Source: Indolivaga capnocytophagoides DSM 22835 (GTDB taxonomy: Bacteria; Bacteroidota; Bacteroidia; Bacteroidales; Dysgonomonadaceae). From it: a stretch of 64,000 nucleotides of DNA. Location: positions 1 to 64,000 of the forward strand of contig NZ_AUFL01000016.1 of NCBI RefSeq assembly GCF_000426485.1. Direction: 5' to 3'. Within the stretch, counting starts at the first letter, position 1, and each line of letters opens with the position of its first letter. Both the position numbers and the translations under genes were made by a program. The notes under the pieces were generated by a model. That model did no database searches. It saw only the letters and a program-made list of their open reading frames with translations, and had not been told where the DNA came from. This document shows, piece by piece, positions 28,467-38,283 of the stretch.

Positions 28467-29753
28467 ATGGAAAAGAATTTACGGGATAGATTTGCAGCCT
28501 TGATCAAGAAGGAAGTGATTCCTGCTATCGGCTGTACCGAACCCATCGCAGTTTCGCTATGCGTTGCGAAAGCAAAGGAAATATTAGGACAGAAACCAGA
28601 TAAGATAAAAGTATACCTCAGTGCTAATGTTCTGAAAAATGCTATGGGGGTGGGAATTCCCGGTACAGACGGAATGATCGGATTGCCTATTGCAGTAGCT
28701 TTAGGAGCTCTGATCGGTAATTCTGAATATCAGCTGGAAGTTCTTAAAGATTCTTCTCCCGAAGCTGTGGAAGAAGGCAAACAGATGATAACCGAAAACA
28801 GGATCGAAATTAAACTAAAGGACGGAATAACTGAGATGTTGTACATTGAAGTTACCTGCTCTTATAAGGATGATCTTGCAACGGCTGTTATATCCGGTAA
28901 TCATACCAATTTTATTTATTTGAAGAAAAACGATACTATCCTGTTTGATTCGAAACTGCAGACTGAAAAATCTTGCGACAAAGATGATCTGGAGTTAAAC
29001 ATGAAACTCATCTATGAATTCGCAATAAATACACCAATTGAGGAATTGGAGTTCATATTGGAATCAGCAAAAGTTAATAAGGCTGCATCCGAGCAATCAT
29101 TCAAAAACAAATACGGACATGAACTGGGGCGTACCTTAAATGGTAAATCACAGTATTCGGTTATGGGAGACAATGTATTCACCAGCATCTTATCCTACAC
29201 CTCTGCAGCCTGCGATGCCCGTATGGCTGGGGCTAAAATCCCTGTAATGAGTAATTCAGGGAGTGGAAATCAAGGAATTGCAGCAACGCTGCCTGTTACC
29301 ATATACGCCGAAAAGAACAATAAAACAAAAGAAGATCTGGCCAGAGCTCTGATAATGAGCCATCTTACAGTCATTTACATCAAACAAAAGCTAGGCAGAT
29401 TATCTGCTCTTTGTGGCTGCGTAATAGCGGCAACAGGCTCGAGTTGCGGTATTGTCTTACTTATGGGTGGCGAGTATGAGCAGGTTACATTTGCCGTTAA
29501 AAACATGATAGCCAATCTAACCGGAATGATCTGCGACGGAGCAAAACCAAGTTGTTCAATGAAGTTGACCAGCGGTGTATCTACTGCGGTTTTTTCAGCA
29601 ATGCTGGCTATGGAACAGAAGTATGTCACATCTGTAGAAGGTATTATTGAAGATGATGTAGACAAATGCATTGATAATTTAACCCGAATAGGATCTCAAG
29701 CAATGCAGGAAACAGACAAAATGGTACTTGATATAATGACTCATAAAAAGTGA
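28467..29753 (+). CDS. cyuA: L-cysteine desulfidase / UPF0597 family (CyuA-like)
   Basis: I start at the ATG at 28467 (428 residues). The mature family begins with an M-x6-ALIKKEV-type helix followed by GCTEPIA, exactly as seen here, and the upstream TTG at 28422 sits inside the dsbD terminator. The family forms iron-sulfur enzymes that cleave L-cysteine to pyruvate, ammonia and sulfide, and is related to serine dehydratase alpha subunits. Candidate cluster or active-site cysteines are in AIGCTEP, SAACDARMAG, ALCGCVIAATGSSCG and MICDGAKPSC. The substrate-binding GSGNQGIAATLP is conserved. Its position behind SusCD, TlpA and DsbD suggests sulfur amino-acid handling. Confidence 0.85.
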   Translation: MEKNLRDRFAALIKKEVIPAIGCTEPIAVSLCVAKAKEILGQKPDKIKVYLSANVLKNAMGVGIPGTDGMIGLPIAVALGALIGNSEYQLEVLKDSSPEAVEEGKQMITENRIEIKLKDGITEMLYIEVTCSYKDDLATAVISGNHTNFIYLKKNDTILFDSKLQTEKSCDKDDLELNMKLIYEFAINTPIEELEFILESAKVNKAASEQSFKNKYGHELGRTLNGKSQYSVMGDNVFTSILSYTSAACDARMAGAKIPVMSNSGSGNQGIAATLPVTIYAEKNNKTKEDLARALIMSHLTVIYIKQKLGRLSALCGCVIAATGSSCGIVLLMGGEYEQVTFAVKNMIANLTGMICDGAKPSCSMKLTSGVSTAVFSAMLAMEQKYVTSVEGIIEDDVDKCIDNLTRIGSQAMQETDKMVLDIMTHKK

Positions 29754-29960
29754 TGTGTAATTTTTCGGGTTCCCTGAATGGCATGGCAACTCATTTGGGT
29801 TGTCTATTGAGTTCTAATAACTACGATCGGCGATACAATTGGTCGTTTATTTCCTGTATTTATTACATCGGAAACAACTGATAGAGATAACAATCAGTCT
29901 GCACCAAAGCGTGGGAGAAAGAAATATTCGTTATCACCCGGGGAGCATCTGAATTTATAT

Positions 29961-30323
29961 TTACCGAGATTCATCGACCCTACTACTTATTATATAATCC
30001 TCCTTGAACTTATCTCCCCATTGCCACATCTGATCAATGATCGGAATCAATCCTTTGCCTGCTTCAGTCAAAGAGTATTCGACTTTCAAAGGCAATATAG
30101 GATATACTTTTTTCTCCAGAATCCCCATATTCTCTAATTCTCCTAACTGCTTTGTCAATACCCGTTTAGGGGCAATACTTATGCTTCGTTGTAAATCGCA
30201 CGGCCTTACCACTCCTTTGCTGATCTCTAATATCAGCCAGGCATTCCAACTGGATGATAAAATATCGATCGCAATACGCACCGGACAATCGGAATAGTCC
30301 ATCGGATTCTTCTTTACATACAT
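29961..30323 (-). CDS. HxlR-family winged-helix transcriptional regulator
   Basis: The protein has 120 residues and the usual HxlR length. It has the family opening with a single Cys (DCPVRIAIDILSSSWNAWLI), the recognition region RSISIAPKRVLTKQLGELE and the wing KVEYSLTEAGKGLIPIID. HxlR proteins are dimeric repressors or activators that often sense reactive electrophiles or redox change through that Cys. It is divergent from the UvrA-like ATPase gene (141-base shared intergenic region), so it probably controls that gene and itself. Between 29754 and 29960 the plus strand holds only a short decayed reading frame and no supported gene. Confidence 0.9.
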   Translation of the reverse strand: MYVKKNPMDYSDCPVRIAIDILSSSWNAWLILEISKGVVRPCDLQRSISIAPKRVLTKQLGELENMGILEKKVYPILPLKVEYSLTEAGKGLIPIIDQMWQWGDKFKEDYIISSRVDESR

Positions 30324-30414
30324 AATATTCTCCTTTTTATCCTATACGGCAAAGGTAATCAATTCTGACTCAAGTGGAGATTAATTTATCACCCTATGAT
30401 AATTTTATCCCTTA

Positions 30415-30445
30415 TTGATCAAGGAATTAAGAGTATCTAACTTTG
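30415..30445 (+). promoter_or_regulatory. Bacteroidota-type promoter of the UvrA-like gene
   Basis: TTG (30415-30417), a 20-base spacer and TAACTTTG (30438-30445) match the TTTG-N19-21-TAnnTTTG pattern well. The -7 box ends 19 bases before the ATG at 30465. The divergent HxlR regulator would bind in this interval. Confidence 0.6.
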
Positions 30446-30464
30446 AAAAAAATAATCAGGAAGA

Positions 30465-32738
30465 ATGGATAAGAATCAAATAATAATAAAAGGAGCAAGA
30501 GAAAACAACCTCAAAAATATTTCAGTCAGAATACCCAAAAAGAAAATAACTGTATTCACAGGAGTATCAGGTTCCGGTAAAACATCATTGGTTTTTGATA
30601 CAATAGCAGCAGAATCGCAAAGATTGTTAAATGAAACTTACGATAGTTTTATCCGTCATCGGTTACAACAATATGGGAAGCCGGATGTCGATAGCTTGGA
30701 AAATCTGTCGGTAGCCATTATCGTGAATCAAAAGAAGATAGAAGGCAATGTCCGATCCACAGTTGGAACGATTACCGATATATATTCATTGCTTCGATTA
30801 TTGTTTTCCCGTATTGGACAGCCCTTTGTCGGTCATTCTTCTGTTTTTTCTTTTAATAACCCTCTCGGAATGTGTTCGTGCTGCGAAGGTTTAGGTAAAA
30901 CAAATGCTATTGACTTGGATGAGTTGATTGATAAAGAAAAATCCTTAAACGAAGGAGCTATCCTATTCCCTACATTTGAGGCAGGCGGATGGCGTTGGAC
31001 GCGCTATGTCTATTCCGGATTATTCGATAATGACAAAAAGATAAAAGATTACACTGAAGAAGAATGGTATAATCTGATCTATGCAAATGACTTAAAATTA
31101 CTTCAACCTGATTCCCGATTTCCAAAAACAGGAATATACGAAGGCGTACTTCCTCGTTTTGAACGCAGCTTTTTCAAAAAAGAATCGAAAGAAATTACCG
31201 GCAAAAACATATCCCGATATAAAGAAGTCGTAAAACAAGGTGTTTGTCCCGAATGCAAAGGCAACCGTTTAAACCCTCAGATTCTATCATGCAGAATAGC
31301 TGGAAAGAATATTGCAGACTGCTGCAATATGCAGATTGACGAACTACTCACATTTATAAAAACAATAAACAACAACTCTATCTCTCCATTATTGTCAGCG
31401 ATCATAGAAAATCTCGAAAACCTATTAGCTATCGGTCTAGGTTACCTGACTTTAGGTAGGGAAACGTCTTCATTATCGGGGGGGGAGTCTCAACGGATAA
31501 AGCTTGTCCGGCATTTAGGCAGCAGCCTGACCGACCTTACTTATATTTTCGATGAGCCAAGTGTTGGGCTACACCCGAATGATGTACAACGACTGAATAA
31601 ATTATTAATAGAATTACGTGATAAAGACAATACAGTCTTAATTATAGAACATGATCGTGATGTTATCGCTATTGCCGATCATATTATAGATATGGGAACA
31701 GGTGCAGGTAAAAACGGTGGAAGGATTGTGTATGAAGGAAATTTTGATGGACTAAAAAGAACAGGTACACCAACCGGGAAGTATCTCAATCAGGAGAACC
31801 GGATTAAAACAGAATACAGAAAACCATCGGGTTACCTTCCTATAAGGAACAGTTTTCTTCATAATCTGAAAAATGTATCCGTTCAGATACCCAAAGAAAT
31901 TTTAACAGTCATCTCAGGAGTGGCTGGTTCGGGAAAAAGTTCACTTATCAAATCACTGACAAACCATTATAAAGAAGTTGTTGTGATAGACCAAAGTCCA
32001 TTAAGAGGAAGCAAAAGATCAAATATCTCAACTTATACCGGAATATCAGATGTTATAAGGACTATGTTTGCAAAACAGAATAAAGTAAAACAATCATTAT
32101 TCAGCAGTAACTCAGATGGAGCTTGTCCCGAATGCAAAGGATTAGGTAGTATATCTACCGATTTAGCCTTTTTAGATCATGTAGAAATCCGATGCGAACA
32201 TTGCAGCGGAACAGGCTTCAAACCGGAAGTACTGAAATATAAATTAAAAGAAAAAAACATTACAGATGTTATGGCTATGACGATCAGTGAGGCGAATGCT
32301 TTTTTCAATGAACGGGAAATAACCGAACCATTAAGCAAGCTTTGTGAAGTTGGTTTAGACTACCTGACATTAGGGCAATCATTAAATACATTTTCGGGAG
32401 GAGAGCGTCAACGCTTAAAACTTGCAGCAGAATTAGGGAATAAAGAATATATCTATGTCTTAGATGAACCGACAACCGGACTTCATGGTTCGGATGTTGC
32501 CAAACTAATGAAACTTTTTGACAGGTTGGTAAACGACAAGAATACGGTTATTATTGTGGAACATAATATGGATATTATCTCTCAAGCCGATTGGATTATA
32601 GACATGGGACTTAGTGCCGGTAAAGACGGAGGAGAAATTGTATTTGAAGGTTTGCCTGTCGATATAATTAAGAGCAACATTTCATTGACCGGAAAACATC
32701 TGAAAAGGTATATAGAAATGAAAGATCAAGATAATTAG
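30465..32738 (+). CDS. Short UvrA-like ABC ATPase (UvrA2-type excinuclease subunit)
   Basis: The protein has 757 residues, clearly shorter than canonical UvrA (about 940). There are two ABC modules. The first has Walker A GVSGSGKTS at residues 33-41 and signature LSGGESQRIKL near 338. The second has Walker A GVAGSGKSS near 483 and signature FSGGERQRLKL near 643. Zinc-binding pairs are visible (CSCCEGLG, CPECKGNR, CPECKGLGS, CEHCSGTGF). The missing length lies in the N-terminal part, where UvrB-binding and DNA-gripping insertions sit, as in UvrA2 and drug-resistance UvrA paralogues. It may sense or clear intercalating drugs or bulky lesions rather than serve general repair. The divergent HxlR gene supports inducible expression. 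Confidence 0.88.
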   Translation: MDKNQIIIKGARENNLKNISVRIPKKKITVFTGVSGSGKTSLVFDTIAAESQRLLNETYDSFIRHRLQQYGKPDVDSLENLSVAIIVNQKKIEGNVRSTVGTITDIYSLLRLLFSRIGQPFVGHSSVFSFNNPLGMCSCCEGLGKTNAIDLDELIDKEKSLNEGAILFPTFEAGGWRWTRYVYSGLFDNDKKIKDYTEEEWYNLIYANDLKLLQPDSRFPKTGIYEGVLPRFERSFFKKESKEITGKNISRYKEVVKQGVCPECKGNRLNPQILSCRIAGKNIADCCNMQIDELLTFIKTINNNSISPLLSAIIENLENLLAIGLGYLTLGRETSSLSGGESQRIKLVRHLGSSLTDLTYIFDEPSVGLHPNDVQRLNKLLIELRDKDNTVLIIEHDRDVIAIADHIIDMGTGAGKNGGRIVYEGNFDGLKRTGTPTGKYLNQENRIKTEYRKPSGYLPIRNSFLHNLKNVSVQIPKEILTVISGVAGSGKSSLIKSLTNHYKEVVVIDQSPLRGSKRSNISTYTGISDVIRTMFAKQNKVKQSLFSSNSDGACPECKGLGSISTDLAFLDHVEIRCEHCSGTGFKPEVLKYKLKEKNITDVMAMTISEANAFFNEREITEPLSKLCEVGLDYLTLGQSLNTFSGGERQRLKLAAELGNKEYIYVLDEPTTGLHGSDVAKLMKLFDRLVNDKNTVIIVEHNMDIISQADWIIDMGLSAGKDGGEIVFEGLPVDIIKSNISLTGKHLKRYIEMKDQDN

Positions 32739-32769
32739 TTAAAAGAATATCACAAAAAAATATCTATAG

Positions 32770-32814
32770 AAATATTGAAGTTGAACCTGTTATATCAGCT
32801 CAACTTCAATATTT
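32770..32814. terminator. Bidirectional terminator between convergent genes
   Basis: AAATATTGAAGTTGA (32770-32784) and TCAACTTCAATATTT (32800-32814) form a perfect 15-bp stem with a 15-base loop. The stem is A/T-rich at both outer ends and lies between the converging UvrA-like and TolC-family genes, so it can serve both strands. Confidence 0.8.
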
Positions 32815-32828
32815 AAGAATCAAGGAGT

Positions 32829-34103
32829 TTATCTTCCTGTTACCTGCAAATATTCAAACTGCTTTTGCTTATAGTCCGAGTATGTTTCAACATACCTGTC
32901 TCTACTTTGCTGCAATAAGGTCTGAGCATCCAGTACATCTGTAAGAGTTACTGTTCCTGCCTTATAATACTCATTGTTCAAACGTAAATTTTCAGAAGAT
33001 TGCCCGATGGCATCTTTAGCCAGCAGTATCTGCTTATAGGCATTATCAAGTTCATTTTTGATATTCTGCATTTGCAGTAACAATTGCTCTTCTGTATCTA
33101 TCTTATCGTTGTATGCTATCTGTTCCTGTATCTTTTGTTGTTTTATTGAATGGGAACCTCCCCACCATCCCGAAATCGGAACGCTGACAGAAACAAACAC
33201 AGCCCCGTTTGAAGACCAGTTATCCAACAGATTTTCTCTGTAATATGTTGCTCCTACAGCTACCGTAGGCATATAATCAGCCCTTTTTATCTTAGTCTGA
33301 AGCTTTGATGCCTCTACGTTCTTATCCAGAAGTTTAGCTTCCGCCCTATTCGGCAGTGCACTCTTATGATCCACGTAATACTTTACCGGAGAGTCCACAT
33401 CCTGAATATCAGGAGTTAATATCTCTAATGAGTCAGCCGAAGTGAGATCCAGATCCATTAGCTGGCACAAAGACATTTTTACCAGCTTAATATTGTTATC
33501 CAAATTGATCCGATTACTTGCCACCTCGTTCTTTTTTAATTTCACTTTCAACACATCGTTATTGGTAATCATTCCCATACGATAAGACAATTCCACATCC
33601 TTCAGGAGTTGGTCAACCTGAGCGTCTATGACATCCAGCGTTTTACTTTTCTCATACAAAGAGACCAATTGCCAGTAAAAGTTTTCGGTATTCAGCAACA
33701 TATCGTTTTCAGATAGCTTAGCTTGATATTGGCTTACCTGAGTACCTAAATCTGCAAGTTTGTTTCCATTCACTATTTTACCACCTGCAAATATCGGTTG
33801 AGTGGCTGTAATAGAAGCACTCATCCCATTGTTTAAGAAACTAATGGGAGTTCCTCCCATATTCAAAGCAACCAAAGGATCCTTCGCCGTGAACCCGAAT
33901 CCGGAAGCACTTACTGAGGGAAAATAATTTGTAAATGCATTTTTTTTGATCTCTTTGGATGATTCGATGCCCAGCAAACTATTCTTTATCTTTCTGTTAT
34001 TTTTAACAGTCAGCTGTTTACAGTCTTCAAGACTGTACTTCACTTGTGCAGATACGGATATAACCATCATACACATTATCATTGCAATATATCTTTTATC
34101 CAT
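32829..34103 (-). CDS. TolC-family outer membrane efflux channel
   Basis: The protein has 424 residues. A signal peptide (about 1-19, VSAQ) is followed by the duplicated helical hairpins of the outer-membrane-factor family. The N-terminal segment has YSLEDCKQLTVKNNRKIKNS. The repeated region has AKLLDKNVEASKLQTKIKRADYMPTV, and the C-terminal repeat has NNEYYKAGTVTLTDVLDAQT, the usual OEP ending. It forms the outer-membrane tunnel of the tripartite pump encoded upstream (2-base gap to the RND gene). It is the last gene of the three-gene minus-strand operon. The drug or metabolite exported is unknown. Confidence 0.92.
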   Translation of the reverse strand: MDKRYIAMIMCMMVISVSAQVKYSLEDCKQLTVKNNRKIKNSLLGIESSKEIKKNAFTNYFPSVSASGFGFTAKDPLVALNMGGTPISFLNNGMSASITATQPIFAGGKIVNGNKLADLGTQVSQYQAKLSENDMLLNTENFYWQLVSLYEKSKTLDVIDAQVDQLLKDVELSYRMGMITNNDVLKVKLKKNEVASNRINLDNNIKLVKMSLCQLMDLDLTSADSLEILTPDIQDVDSPVKYYVDHKSALPNRAEAKLLDKNVEASKLQTKIKRADYMPTVAVGATYYRENLLDNWSSNGAVFVSVSVPISGWWGGSHSIKQQKIQEQIAYNDKIDTEEQLLLQMQNIKNELDNAYKQILLAKDAIGQSSENLRLNNEYYKAGTVTLTDVLDAQTLLQQSRDRYVETYSDYKQKQFEYLQVTGR

Positions 34104-34105
34104 AA

Positions 34106-37100
34106 TTATTCGGTTTCTTGTTTTTTAGAATTTTTATCTTCGTGTTTGTATATCAGCCAGTAAGCCAATGGCAATAATGTCAGGATAAATATCATGGCAA
34201 AGATGGTACCGAAGCTTATAACTGTTCCCATCGGACACCACAAAGGGCTTTTACTTATAATCATCGGAATAACCCCCATAGATGCCGCAGCAGAAGTCAG
34301 GAATATAGGACGCATTCGACGTTTACCAGCTTCCAAAGAAGCTTCCAGCACAGATTTTCCGTGCTTATACCGTAATTCTTCTGTATAGTCGAACATGATA
34401 ATTCCGTTACGCACAATAATCCCGATCAGGCTGACAACTCCCAATATGGCTGTAACACTAAAATCTACCCCCATTACTTTTAGTCCTATGGCTGCACCAA
34501 ATATACTGAGCGAAGTAGATGCCAGAACCAGAGAGGCAAGACTTATCTTTTTAAAATGAAATACAAGTATGAAAAAGATAATAACTATCGAGATAGAAAG
34601 TGCCTTTACCATCTTTGGCATAGTCTCACCATCCGATTCTTTAACTCCTCCATAAGAAATGGAAACTCCCTTGGGCATGGACTTTTCGGAAACAGCATTT
34701 ACAATTTCTTCCACTTTCGGCTGAACTTGCCCGACTCTCTCGCCTCTTTTCAGATCAATAAAAACGGAAAGAGTACGTACACCGTTTCTCCGGTTGATTT
34801 GTCCCTCAGTCCAGTTTGCAGATACATCGGCTATCTGACGTAAAGGCACACTGGGCGATAACAATCCCGATACATATTCATTCGAAATATCTTCGGCAAC
34901 AGGATCTTTATTTTCCCATTTCGATTTCAACACAACAGGTAGCGAATAATCATTTTCCCAGATATTTGTTATCGGCATTCCTCCGAAACGGGAAGCTAAC
35001 CCCAACCCTAAAGTCGCTTCATTTACCCCCAATCTGTTTGATTCGACAGGATCTACCGTGATTTTTATGCCGGGCAGCGGCTCTTCATAATTGGTATATA
35101 TTCTGATAGGCTCGTCCAACTTTTTAAGTTCGACCATTAATGTATCCGCCATTTTTTTAAGATCAGCTATATTATCGCCTGATAAGCGGACATCAATATC
35201 AGCATCTACAGATTCATATTCCAGTTGTTTAAATTTCACAAACGCATTTGGATAATGATATGCATATTCTGTAGAATATTTGTCCAGCAACAATTCTGTA
35301 TCTTCATTCGATGCAGTATTTACAATAAATTGAGCAAAATTAGATCCCCCGATCTTGGGAGCGTAAGCTGTTTGAAAACGAGGAGACCCCGACCCGATAA
35401 AAGACGTTATCGAAACAACCGTTTCTTCTTTTCTCAGTATACTCTCCATATCCTGAGCAACTGCTTCTGTCTGCTCGAGTGAACTGCCATTAGGCAAATA
35501 TATTTCCACGGCAAATTGGTTCCGTTCGGCAACAGGCATCAGCTTCTGAGGAATATTAGCAAATATATAGATACCCGATATAATAGAAATTATGCCTATG
35601 CCGAGAGAAACTTTAGGATACTGAAATACTTTTTCGAGCAGCCGGTTGTATCCGTTTTGGAGTTTATCCAAAAAGGTTTCTTTTTGCTTATGTTCATCCT
35701 GCTTATCAGGTTGATGCAATCCTTTTCGGATAAAGAAGTATTGCAGGAACGGTATAAAAAGAACAGCCACAGCCAGAGATACTCCCAACGTTATAAGAAT
35801 AGTCCATGGAAAGAGTTTCACGAAGTCGAGAAATTGTCCGGTGAGCATTAGCAGAAAAGGAAAAAACGTAAGGCTGATGGCTAATGTCGCCGATATAATA
35901 GACTTCGAATACTCTTTGGCACTTTCTATCGATGCCTGCCAACGAGGAATACCATGATCCAGTTTTTCGAGATAGCTGTCTACAACGACAATCGAATTAT
36001 CGACTATCATCCCTAATACTACTATCAATGCAGCTAATGTCACCGTATTTAGTTCTATTCCAAAAGCGAACATCAATCCCAGCGAAATAAATATCGATAT
36101 AGGAATGGAAGATGCAGCTACGCCGGCCACCCTCAACGGCAGCAATATCATAGTTACAAGTACTACAGCAACAATCGCAATTAACAGCTCTTTCAGAAAT
36201 GTAGTGATGGAGTGCCCTACAACCTGCGGTTGATCTGCCACACGGTAAATATGAATATCATCGGGAATATCGTTCTGAAATTGTTGGAGAACCTTTTCCA
36301 CATCTTTTCCATATTGGATAACATTATAACCCTCCCTCATTTCGGCAGATAACACCAAACATTTCTTACCATTGTTAGTTGTGTAGCTGGTAGGCTTCGG
36401 ATATTCCCTTACTACTTTAGCTATATTCTTTAAGCGAATATGATTTCCCTGAGCATCAGAGTAAATAATTTGTTCTTCCAGATCTTTCTCTGACTGATAG
36501 GGCCTTTCGATATGGATAGGAACAACCATCTCGGGATTGTCTATTTTCCCTGCAGTAGTAATGAATCCTTTAGTGATCAGCGTCTGATACAGATTTAATA
36601 TGTTAATTCCATACGCAGCCAGCTTTTCTTTCTCGATATATATGCTTATCTGCTCATTCTGTTCACCATAACGGCGCAAGTTCGATACAGACTCTATAGT
36701 TCTCAATCGGTCTTCGAGTGTTTCGAGATAAGTTTCCAATTGCCGGTAAGTCTTTGTCTCTGATTCGAGAGTTATAAGCAAAGCCGAAGTATCGCCAAAA
36801 TCATCATTGGCAATGAGAGCCAAAACTCCCGAGGGTAATTTAGCTTTGAAAGTTGTCAACCCATGTTTTATTTTCGACCATACTTCATCTTTATTATTCA
36901 CATCGTCATTCAATTCTACGTATACATAAACGATTCCATCTTTGGAATGAGAATATGTCTTGGACTTCTTGACTTCCTTGTATGTAAACAGAAAATTTTC
37001 GAGGGGTTTAGCCAATTGTTCTTCAACTTCTGCCGAAGTAGCTCCCGGATATACCCCCACCACAACTCCCTGACGGATTGTAAATACAGGAAATTCCTGT

Positions 37101-37213
37101 TTGGGCATCACATTCAGTGCATAAATGCCAAATAAACTCAATACAATGACAATGAGCAATATAATCTTATTATATTTCATTGCCCAGCCGATAATCCCGG
37201 ATTCTGATTTCAT
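34106..37213 (-). CDS. RND-family efflux permease (AcrB/MdtB-like)
   Basis: This 1035-residue inner-membrane pump is driven by protons. TM1 lies at about 12-32. Two large periplasmic loops follow TM1 and TM7. A cluster of TM2-TM6 lies at about 330-480, including VVLGMIVDNSIVVVDSYLE, the conserved TM4 region with Asp residues. A repeat in the second half includes GVVSLIGIIVRNGIIMFDY. The C-terminus is cytoplasmic and Lys-rich. The sequence is closer to general AcrB/MexB-like transporters of Bacteroidota than to the CusA metal type found at the right end of this window. It is flanked by its adaptor (8-base gap upstream) and its TolC partner. Confidence 0.94.
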   Translation of the reverse strand: MKSESGIIGWAMKYNKIILLIVIVLSLFGIYALNVMPKQEFPVFTIRQGVVVGVYPGATSAEVEEQLAKPLENFLFTYKEVKKSKTYSHSKDGIVYVYVELNDDVNNKDEVWSKIKHGLTTFKAKLPSGVLALIANDDFGDTSALLITLESETKTYRQLETYLETLEDRLRTIESVSNLRRYGEQNEQISIYIEKEKLAAYGINILNLYQTLITKGFITTAGKIDNPEMVVPIHIERPYQSEKDLEEQIIYSDAQGNHIRLKNIAKVVREYPKPTSYTTNNGKKCLVLSAEMREGYNVIQYGKDVEKVLQQFQNDIPDDIHIYRVADQPQVVGHSITTFLKELLIAIVAVVLVTMILLPLRVAGVAASSIPISIFISLGLMFAFGIELNTVTLAALIVVLGMIVDNSIVVVDSYLEKLDHGIPRWQASIESAKEYSKSIISATLAISLTFFPFLLMLTGQFLDFVKLFPWTILITLGVSLAVAVLFIPFLQYFFIRKGLHQPDKQDEHKQKETFLDKLQNGYNRLLEKVFQYPKVSLGIGIISIISGIYIFANIPQKLMPVAERNQFAVEIYLPNGSSLEQTEAVAQDMESILRKEETVVSITSFIGSGSPRFQTAYAPKIGGSNFAQFIVNTASNEDTELLLDKYSTEYAYHYPNAFVKFKQLEYESVDADIDVRLSGDNIADLKKMADTLMVELKKLDEPIRIYTNYEEPLPGIKITVDPVESNRLGVNEATLGLGLASRFGGMPITNIWENDYSLPVVLKSKWENKDPVAEDISNEYVSGLLSPSVPLRQIADVSANWTEGQINRRNGVRTLSVFIDLKRGERVGQVQPKVEEIVNAVSEKSMPKGVSISYGGVKESDGETMPKMVKALSISIVIIFFILVFHFKKISLASLVLASTSLSIFGAAIGLKVMGVDFSVTAILGVVSLIGIIVRNGIIMFDYTEELRYKHGKSVLEASLEAGKRRMRPIFLTSAAASMGVIPMIISKSPLWCPMGTVISFGTIFAMIFILTLLPLAYWLIYKHEDKNSKKQETE

Positions 37214-37221
37214 ATCTTCTT

Positions 37222-38283
37222 TTATTTAGCTGTTTTCACTGTTATTCCCGGGCTGATATTCTGATATCCGTCTATGATAAGATTATCTCCTTCCTTCAGT
37301 CCTTTTTCTATTACAACTCCGTTTCCGATAAGTTTACCTTGCGATATTTCGCGGTATACAGCTTTGTTTTGTTCGTCTTTTAACCAAACAAAGTGCTTAC
37401 CCGAAAAATCAACTTGTATGGCTTTTAAGGGGACTATGATATTCTTCCGATCAGAAATACCTGATGGATTTATAAGATAAGCCTTACATACCATTCCTGG
37501 CATGATCCGCGAATTTGGATTATTTACCTGCACCTTTATATCATATGTGTGTGACACTGGATTAGCCGAAACTCCTTTTTCCATGATTTTACCTTCGAAT
37601 TCAGCTTCATCCAATGCCGATATTTTTATGCGGCAGGCTTCACCTGGTCTTATTGCAGATATTTCATTTTCGGGAATAGCTATTTTTATTTTTACGACAC
37701 TGATAGTAACCAGATTATAAACCGGCGCACCCGGTGCTACATTTGCACCTGCTTCCTGGTAACGTTGACTGATTACTCCAGATATCGGAGCATACAGATT
37801 ACAATCCTGCAAGTTTTTGCGTGCAATCTGTTCGTTAGACTGTGCCTGCTCCAGGCGTGTCTTAGCTTCTATGTATTTTATCTCGGGAAGGCTGTTGTTT
37901 TCATAAAGGACTGACAATCGGTTATATGCATCCTGAGCCTGATTGAGAGTTGCTTTTGCCGCATTATGCATACTTTCTATTGAGTTTGTATTCAATCGGG
38001 CCAATAATTGCCCTTTTCGAACACCCTGCCCTTCCTGTGCATATACTTGTTCAATATTTCCATTCATCTGAAAACTGACATCAACGGCATTCTCTCCTTC
38101 TACTGTTCCTATATACTCCTGCTGATAAATATCATCACTATACTTTATTGTTTGTACTTTTACAAGAACAGTTCTTACATCCTGTTCTTCACCCTTCTTA
38201 AAAGAGCAGGATACCAATCCTAAAATAAGGACAATCACCACCATTTTATTCAACAACAATTTTACTTTACTCATAATTTTCAT
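37222..38283 (-). CDS. Periplasmic adaptor (membrane fusion protein) of RND pump, lipoprotein
   Basis: The protein has 353 residues. The lipobox LVSC places the acylated Cys at residue 26. HlyD/AcrA architecture follows: a barrel-sandwich lipoyl half-motif with GNIEQVYAQEGQGVRKGQLLARL, an alpha-hairpin with AKATLNQAQDAYNRL, and a second lipoyl half with NLYAPISGVISQRYQEAGANV. Beta-barrel and membrane-proximal domains complete it. It links the RND permease to the TolC channel and is the first gene of that operon. A divergent AraC gene starts 165 bases away and is the probable regulator. The alternative ATG three codons later does not change the lipobox. Confidence 0.92.
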   Translation of the reverse strand: MKIMSKVKLLLNKMVVIVLILGLVSCSFKKGEEQDVRTVLVKVQTIKYSDDIYQQEYIGTVEGENAVDVSFQMNGNIEQVYAQEGQGVRKGQLLARLNTNSIESMHNAAKATLNQAQDAYNRLSVLYENNSLPEIKYIEAKTRLEQAQSNEQIARKNLQDCNLYAPISGVISQRYQEAGANVAPGAPVYNLVTISVVKIKIAIPENEISAIRPGEACRIKISALDEAEFEGKIMEKGVSANPVSHTYDIKVQVNNPNSRIMPGMVCKAYLINPSGISDRKNIIVPLKAIQVDFSGKHFVWLKDEQNKAVYREISQGKLIGNGVVIEKGLKEGDNLIIDGYQNISPGITVKTAK

